NCBI GenBank assembly: GCA_020524245.1
Contig: JAIVLN010000001.1
Coordinates: 992,001-1,056,000, forward strand
Source of the DNA: Rossellomorea aquimaris
GTDB lineage: Bacteria; Bacillota; Bacilli; Bacillales; Fictibacillaceae
DNA: 64,000 bases
Direction: 5' to 3'
Both the position numbers and the translations under genes were made by a program. The notes under the pieces were generated by a model that was not told where the DNA came from, made no database searches, and was given only the letters and a program-made list of their open reading frames with translations. Numbering within the stretch: the stretch's first letter is position 1; the number at the start of each line of letters is the position of its first letter. Positions 59,268 to 64,000 of this stretch are shown in pieces.

Positions 59268-60206
59268 ATGTCTAAACAACATATAAACATAGATGATATA
59301 CCGATTGAATCTCTTGAACTCGTGGATGTAAGGGCCGATGACGCCGAGAAAATCACCCGTCCAAGCCTCTCCTTTTGGAAAGATGTATGGATGCGTTTCC
59401 GTAAAAACAAGCTTGCTCTTTCAGGAGTCGTATTGCTGATCCTTCTATTGTTCATGGCCATCTTCGGACCGATGATGACCCCATACAATTACTATGAAAA
59501 CAACCTGGAAGCTGTTAACGAAGCACCCAGTGCGGAGCATTGGTTCGGGACTGACAACCTCGGTCGTGACTTGTTCACCCGCGTTTGGGAAGGGGCTCGT
59601 ATTTCCCTCTTTATCGGGTTCTCTGCGGCAGTCATCGACTTGTTCATCGGTGTAATCTGGGGAGGAATCGCCGGGTTCAGAGGCGGTCGACTCGATGAAA
59701 TCATGATGCGGGCAGCCGACATCCTATGGGCAGTCCCTTACTTACTACTCGTCATCCTCCTGATGGTCGTCTTGGAACCAGGACTGACGACGATGATCAT
59801 TGCGATGACCATCACTGGTTGGATCAACATGGCCCGTATCGTCCGTGGGCAGGTTTTACAATTGAAAAACCAGGAATTCGTGCTCGCTTCCCAAACGTTA
59901 GGGGCGAAAACGAACCGGATCATGAACAAACATCTCATCCCAAACACGATGGGACCGATCCTTATCACGATGACACTGACGATTCCGAATGCGATTTTCA
60001 CAGAGGCATTCTTAAGCTACTTAGGTCTCGGAGTACCCGCACCGCTTGCCAGCTGGGGAACGATGGCGAGCGAAGGTCTCCCAGCGATGCGCTACTTCCC
60101 TTGGAGACTCTTCTTCCCGGCGACGTTCATCAGTTTGACGATCTTCGCCTTCAACGTCATTGGTGACGGATTACGAGACGCCCTCGATCCGAAACTACGA
60201 AAATAA
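59268..60206 (+). CDS. oppC: Oligopeptide ABC transporter permease (OppC-type)
   Basis: A 312-residue permease with a cytoplasmic N-terminus, six membrane helices, HWFGTDNLGRDLFTRVWEG and the coupling loop ASQTLGAKTNRIMNKH. The ATG follows AAAGGAG. It lies five bases after oppB. Confidence 0.95.
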   Translation: MSKQHINIDDIPIESLELVDVRADDAEKITRPSLSFWKDVWMRFRKNKLALSGVVLLILLLFMAIFGPMMTPYNYYENNLEAVNEAPSAEHWFGTDNLGRDLFTRVWEGARISLFIGFSAAVIDLFIGVIWGGIAGFRGGRLDEIMMRAADILWAVPYLLLVILLMVVLEPGLTTMIIAMTITGWINMARIVRGQVLQLKNQEFVLASQTLGAKTNRIMNKHLIPNTMGPILITMTLTIPNAIFTEAFLSYLGLGVPAPLASWGTMASEGLPAMRYFPWRLFFPATFISLTIFAFNVIGDGLRDALDPKLRK

Positions 60207-60358
60207 AATTTAAAGGCGAAAGTGGCCTGCTAGTCTCGATGGTCACTGGAAGTCCTATGAGGAGGCTGTTGCCGCCGCAAGAGGACTGAAGTGATCCAAG
60301 AGACTGGTCACTGGAGCTAGACATCACATCTTCGAAATAGCTGAAAGGAGTGAAATCC
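60207..60358. other. Intergenic spacer inside the opp operon, possibly structured
   Basis: 152 bp between oppC and oppD, unusual in an otherwise tight operon. It has a GC-rich centre and two copies of GGTCACTGGA (about 60240 and 60307). No gene is seen. It could be a remnant of a dispersed repeat. Confidence 0.4.
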
Positions 60359-61423
60359 GTGGACAAAGTTTTAGAAGTGAAAGATTTAGAAGTCTCCTTT
60401 TTTACCCATGCTGGTGAGGTAAAAGCTGTACGTGGCGTCAACTTCGAAGTCCGTAAAGGAGAAACGCTCGCCATCGTAGGAGAATCTGGATCCGGTAAAA
60501 GCGTCACCACCCAGTCCATCATGAAGTTGATTCCGATGCCACCCGGCAAATTTGTCGGAGGCTCAATCCTCTTCGAAGGCCAAGATCTCGTCCATAAATC
60601 CGACCGCGAGATGGAATCCATCCGTGGAAAAGAAATCGGGATGATCTTCCAGGATCCAATGACCTCATTAAATCCAACGATGAAAGTAGGACGGCAAATC
60701 GTAGAAGGGTTGATGAAGCACGAAAAGATCTCTCAATCTGATGCGAAGAAACGAGCGATCGAACTGCTCGATAAAGTTGGAATCCCGATGCCAGATAAAC
60801 GCGCGAACCAATATCCGCACGAATTTTCAGGCGGGATGCGCCAGCGTGCAATGATTGCAATTGCGCTAGCGACAAAACCGAAGCTCCTAATTGCGGACGA
60901 ACCGACGACCGCACTGGACGTGACAATTCAAGCTCAAATACTAGAGCTAATGAATGAATTACAAGAAGAATTCGGTACTTCGATCATCTTCATCACCCAT
61001 GACCTCGGAGTCGTTGCGAACGTTGCTGATCGCGTCGCTGTCATGTACGCCGGACAGATCATCGAAACGGGTACTGTGGACGAAATCTTTTACAATCCAA
61101 AGCATCCTTACACATGGGGACTACTCTCCTCCATGCCGGATCTTACGAACGAAGAGGAAGAATTGACGGCCATTCCAGGCTCACCTCCCGATCTCGTCAA
61201 TCCGCCGAAAGGAGATGCATTCGCACTCCGTAGCGCGTATGCGATGAAAATCGATTTCGAATACGAGCCGCCGATGTTCCAAGTATCAGACACCCATTTT
61301 GCAAAAACGTGGCTTCTTCATAGAGATGCACCGAAAGTAGAACCACCGCCAATCGTCCAAAAACGGATTCAATACTTCCGAGAAAAGAAACAAGGAAAAG
61401 GTGAACCGAATGGCAGCCGATAG
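60359..61423 (+). CDS. oppD: Oligopeptide ABC transporter ATPase (OppD-type)
   Basis: A 354-residue ATPase: Walker A GESGSGKSVTTQ, signature FSGGMRQRAMIAIAL, Walker B LLIADEPTTALDV, and a C-terminal peptide-transporter domain (NPKHPYTWGLLSSMPDL). The GTG at 60359 follows AAAGGAG at eight bases; the earlier GTG at 60350 touches it. The C-terminal domain lacks the usual Cys cluster of OppD. It overlaps oppF by 14 bp. Confidence 0.94.
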   Translation: MDKVLEVKDLEVSFFTHAGEVKAVRGVNFEVRKGETLAIVGESGSGKSVTTQSIMKLIPMPPGKFVGGSILFEGQDLVHKSDREMESIRGKEIGMIFQDPMTSLNPTMKVGRQIVEGLMKHEKISQSDAKKRAIELLDKVGIPMPDKRANQYPHEFSGGMRQRAMIAIALATKPKLLIADEPTTALDVTIQAQILELMNELQEEFGTSIIFITHDLGVVANVADRVAVMYAGQIIETGTVDEIFYNPKHPYTWGLLSSMPDLTNEEEELTAIPGSPPDLVNPPKGDAFALRSAYAMKIDFEYEPPMFQVSDTHFAKTWLLHRDAPKVEPPPIVQKRIQYFREKKQGKGEPNGSR

Positions 61424-62351
61424 AGAAAAGATCGTTCAAGTGAAAAACCTGTCCAAGCATTTCAATACCGGCCGCGGGAACGTTGTCAAAGCCGTCGATA
61501 GCGTCAGCTTCGACATCTATAAAGGCGAAACATTCGGTCTCGTCGGTGAATCCGGATCCGGCAAATCGACAACCGGTCGCACAATCATCAGGCTTTACGA
61601 AGCATCCGGCGGTGAAGTGATTTTTAACGGAGAAAACGTACACGGGAAAAAGAATACGAAAGAAATGCTCAAGTTCAACCGGAAGATGCAGATGATTTTC
61701 CAGGATCCGTACGCTTCCCTCAACCCGCGTATGACGGTAGCGGACATCATCGCTGAAGGCATCGACATCCATAAGCTCGCGAAAAACAAGTCGGAACGGA
61801 TGGAAAAAGTGTATGAACTGCTCGTAACAGTTGGCTTGAACCGCGAGCATGCCAACCGCTATCCGCATGAATTCAGTGGCGGGCAGCGACAGAGAATCGG
61901 TATTGCACGTGCTTTAGCAGTCGATCCGGAATTCATCATCGCGGACGAACCAATTTCCGCACTGGACGTCTCGATCCAAGCGCAAGTCGTTAATCTAATG
62001 AGAAAGCTACAAAAGGAAAAGGGTCTCACCTATTTGTTCATCGCCCACGACCTTTCCATGGTCAAATACATCAGCGATCGAATCGGTGTCATGTACAACG
62101 GACGGCTTGTAGAACTTGCTGAAAGTGATGAGCTATACCGTAATCCAATGCATCCTTACACGCAATCTCTCTTGACCGCCATTCCTCGACCAGACCCGGA
62201 TTACGAACGGGATCGGAAACGAACGCACTATGACCCGAAAAAGTCGAACCCACATGATGAAGAAGTGGAGTTCCGTGAAGTTACACCAGGACATTGGGTC
62301 GCATTTACGGAAGAACAATACAACCGTTTTGTACAAAGGAAAGACCAATAA
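61410..62351 (+). CDS. oppF: Oligopeptide ABC transporter ATPase (OppF-type)
   Basis: A 313-residue ATPase: Walker A GESGSGKSTTGRT, signature FSGGQRQRIGIARAL, Walker B FIIADEPISALDVSI, and a C-terminal YRNPMHPYTQSLLTAIP. It pairs with OppD. The ATG at 61410 follows AAAGGTGA. It is the last gene, ahead of a strong terminator. Confidence 0.95.
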   Translation: MAADREKIVQVKNLSKHFNTGRGNVVKAVDSVSFDIYKGETFGLVGESGSGKSTTGRTIIRLYEASGGEVIFNGENVHGKKNTKEMLKFNRKMQMIFQDPYASLNPRMTVADIIAEGIDIHKLAKNKSERMEKVYELLVTVGLNREHANRYPHEFSGGQRQRIGIARALAVDPEFIIADEPISALDVSIQAQVVNLMRKLQKEKGLTYLFIAHDLSMVKYISDRIGVMYNGRLVELAESDELYRNPMHPYTQSLLTAIPRPDPDYERDRKRTHYDPKKSNPHDEEVEFREVTPGHWVAFTEEQYNRFVQRKDQ

Positions 62352-62382
62352 AAAACAACCTCCGCAAATGGAGGTTGTTTTT
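62351..62382 (+). terminator. Terminator of the opp operon
   Basis: AAAACAACCTCC-GCAAAT-GGAGGTTGTTTTT. A runs on the other side mean it can also serve the converging M23 gene. Confidence 0.93.
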
Positions 62383-62394
62383 GTGATCTTTATT

Positions 62395-63609
62395 TTAGAA
62401 GAATTGTCTCGGGTTGATTGCGTTCGACTTGCTTGAGTTCCATTGTCCTTTATGGATTTCAAAGTGCAAGTGCTGACCAGTTGATCTTCCTGTATTCCCC
62501 ATAATCCCAATTTGTTGTCCTTTTTCTACTGATGCACCATTTCCAACGTGACGATCTCTTAGGTGAGCGTATACCGTTGTGTATGTTTGTCCATTGAGAT
62601 AGTGGGCAATAAAGACAACATTACCATAGCTGCTTGAGTAGTAAGACTTGATGACCGTTCCTGCAGCAGATGCTACGACCGGAACTGTCCCACTACGTGC
62701 GATGTCAATACCAGCGTGCATGCTTCCCCAACGTGGGCCGAAACCAGAAGTGAATGCCCCAGCGGACGGTTTGATGAACATGCCGCCTGTTACAGCTGGT
62801 GCAGAAGCTGAGCTACCACTATTGTTTTGCTTCGCACGTGCTGCCGCTTCTTGACGACGTTTTTCCGCTTCAAAAGCTGCTTGCTGTTTTGCAAGAAGGT
62901 CGCCTTCGTCTTCAATCTTAGCAAGTTCAGCATGCATATGTTCTTCTTCTTCTTTCAAGTCACCAAGCAATGCATTTTTACGTTCTACTTTTTGATTCAA
63001 GCTTGCTTTCAAGCTTTCCAATTCTTTCATTTGTGTGTTCAATGTTTCAAGCTCTTTTTCGACTTTCGCTTTCGCTTCTTCCAAAGCAATCTTATCGGTT
63101 TTATGTGCTTCCAGGATCTCTTTATCTTGCGCAGCGATCTGGTTCAGTGCGAAGACACGATCCAAGAAATCACCGAAGCTGCTTGATCCGAGTAACACTT
63201 CTATGTATTGGACGGATCCACCGTTTTCATACATAGCCTTGACACGGTCCTTCAACATTTTGTCTCGTTCAGCGATACGTTTTTCAATCACGACGATTTC
63301 GGCTTTCAAGCGCTCGATATCTTCTTTTGTCTTTTTGATTTCTTTTACTTTCTTGTCAATCTGGTTTTCTGTTTCAGAAACCTGGTGGTCGAGTTTCTTG
63401 ATTTCTGCATTCAGAAGTTCTTGGTCATGCTTGATCTTTTCAAGCTCTGATTTTACTTTATCCCGTTCTGCTTTATTCGCTTCGCGTTTTTCTTTTACAT
63501 CATTAATTTTGTCTTTTAGTGATTCAGCTGATGCATCGTTGCTTACCCCTGGAAAACTTCCGAGTATAAGGGCAAGCGATGCAACGGCAACTATTATTTT
63601 CTTTTTCAA
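62395..63609 (-). CDS. Secreted M23 endopeptidase with long coiled coil, likely FtsEX-activated
   Basis: A protein of about 404 residues. It has a signal peptide, a coiled coil over residues about 35-255 (PcsB/EnvC-like), a Ser/Ala linker, and a LytM/M23 domain with zinc motifs MHAGIDIA and GQHLHFEIH. It directly follows ftsX on the same strand. In Gram-positives FtsEX activates coiled-coil hydrolases (CwlO, PcsB), so the coiled coil probably docks on FtsX. The TTG at 63609 follows GGGGGA at seven bases; an ATG at 63624 is the alternative start with a weaker site. Confidence 0.88.
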   Translation of the reverse strand: MKKKIIVAVASLALILGSFPGVSNDASAESLKDKINDVKEKREANKAERDKVKSELEKIKHDQELLNAEIKKLDHQVSETENQIDKKVKEIKKTKEDIERLKAEIVVIEKRIAERDKMLKDRVKAMYENGGSVQYIEVLLGSSSFGDFLDRVFALNQIAAQDKEILEAHKTDKIALEEAKAKVEKELETLNTQMKELESLKASLNQKVERKNALLGDLKEEEEHMHAELAKIEDEGDLLAKQQAAFEAEKRRQEAAARAKQNNSGSSASAPAVTGGMFIKPSAGAFTSGFGPRWGSMHAGIDIARSGTVPVVASAAGTVIKSYYSSSYGNVVFIAHYLNGQTYTTVYAHLRDRHVGNGASVEKGQQIGIMGNTGRSTGQHLHFEIHKGQWNSSKSNAINPRQFF

Positions 63610-63707
63610 CCCTACATCCCCCATTCGGTTCTTCTTTTTTAATATGTAGGTCCAGAAAGCCAAGGCGGGCTTTGCTGGACATTTCTCTCAATGGATCAAT
63701 TTACCTA

Positions 63708-64000
63708 TTAAACTTTCAGGAACTTGCGGACAGATGTCAAGCTGCCCCAAACACCGATGAATGCTCCAATGACAACGAGCAATCCGGCAAGCTGGAACAT
63801 GAGTGGATAAACCGGTAATAGCTGAATGAAAATCGTCTTCAGATTCATGCTTACCGCTTCATACACGAATTGGTAACCGAGAATCAACAATCCAATCGGA
63901 ACGAGGGATCCTAATACCCCAAGGAGTAACCCTTCCACAAAGAAAGGTCCTCGGATGAAGGAGTTCGTCGCTCCTACCAGTTTCATAATTTCAATCTCTT
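63708..64000 (-). CDS. ftsX: FtsX, cell-division ABC transporter permease (C-terminal part)
   Basis: The window ends inside this gene. The visible 96 residues start EIMKLVGATNSFIRGPFFVE and include two membrane helices, the conserved FtsX C-terminus. FtsX with FtsE transmits signals to wall hydrolases. The true start lies beyond 64000. Confidence 0.93.
   Translation of the reverse strand, partial: EIEIMKLVGATNSFIRGPFFVEGLLLGVLGSLVPIGLLILGYQFVYEAVSMNLKTIFIQLLPVYPLMFQLAGLLVVIGAFIGVWGSLTSVRKFLKV

Overview
The window is chromosomal DNA of a low-to-mid GC Gram-positive bacterium of the family Bacillaceae. The evidence is gene order that follows the B. subtilis chromosome (ftsX, ctpB, minJ, csbA, uvrB, uvrA, yvlB/yvlD, hprK, lgt, yvoD, ppaX, yvoF, the hisZGDBHAFI operon, yvcD, trxB, yvcI, rapZ, yvcK, whiA, crh), AGGAGG-type ribosome sites, a T-box leader, and PerR, LexA and cre-type operators. 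It is not B. subtilis itself: several accessory blocks break the shared order. The genus cannot be fixed from the sequence alone. No prophage, insertion sequence, rRNA, tRNA or CRISPR array is visible.

Layout. 1-2.0 kb: 3' part of a phenylalanine hydroxylase gene (minus strand) behind a T-box leader with a tyrosine (UAC) specifier. 2.1-4.0 kb: a catechol-dioxygenase-like VOC protein and a NERD-domain protein. 4.4-11.3 kb: crh, whiA, yvcK, rapZ, yvcI, trxB and a TPR protein. 11.5-18.0 kb: the complete histidine operon. 18.2-24.0 kb: a lipoprotein metalloprotease, an unknown gene, then yvoF, ppaX, yvoD, lgt and hprK. 24.1-28.9 kb: a GNAT enzyme, a P1B-4 metal ATPase behind a PerR-like box, and the yvl genes. 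29.1-34.0 kb: uvrBA with a LexA-like box. 34.2-51.5 kb: an accessory block between uvrB and csbA, holding a lipoprotein, an AIM24 protein, a TauE-type permease, rocA and a 13-kb catabolic cluster. 51.6-64 kb: csbA, a second NERD gene, minJ, ctpB, an opp operon, an M23 hydrolase and the end of ftsX.

The catabolic cluster reads as one complete route. A two-component flavin monooxygenase is inferred to hydroxylate anthranilate. 3-Hydroxyanthranilate dioxygenase, ACMS decarboxylase, aminomuconate-semialdehyde dehydrogenase and a RidA-type deaminase would then carry the product to 4-oxalocrotonate. Tautomerase, decarboxylase, hydratase, aldolase and acylating acetaldehyde dehydrogenase would finish at pyruvate and acetyl-CoA. 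An IclR regulator and a DctPQM TRAP transporter sit in the same run of genes. A consensus cre site lies just before the dioxygenase gene; HprK and Crh, which feed CcpA control, are encoded elsewhere in the window.

The least expected signal is intergenic. Two tandem arrays 20 kb apart have 52-bp units that share fixed boxes (CGATTT and TTTCGC at the same positions) and the same dyad axis, but have entirely different, self-complementary stem sequences. Three further arrays have exact 21-bp periods. Both periods are close to whole numbers of DNA helical turns. Both NERD genes are followed at once by such an array.
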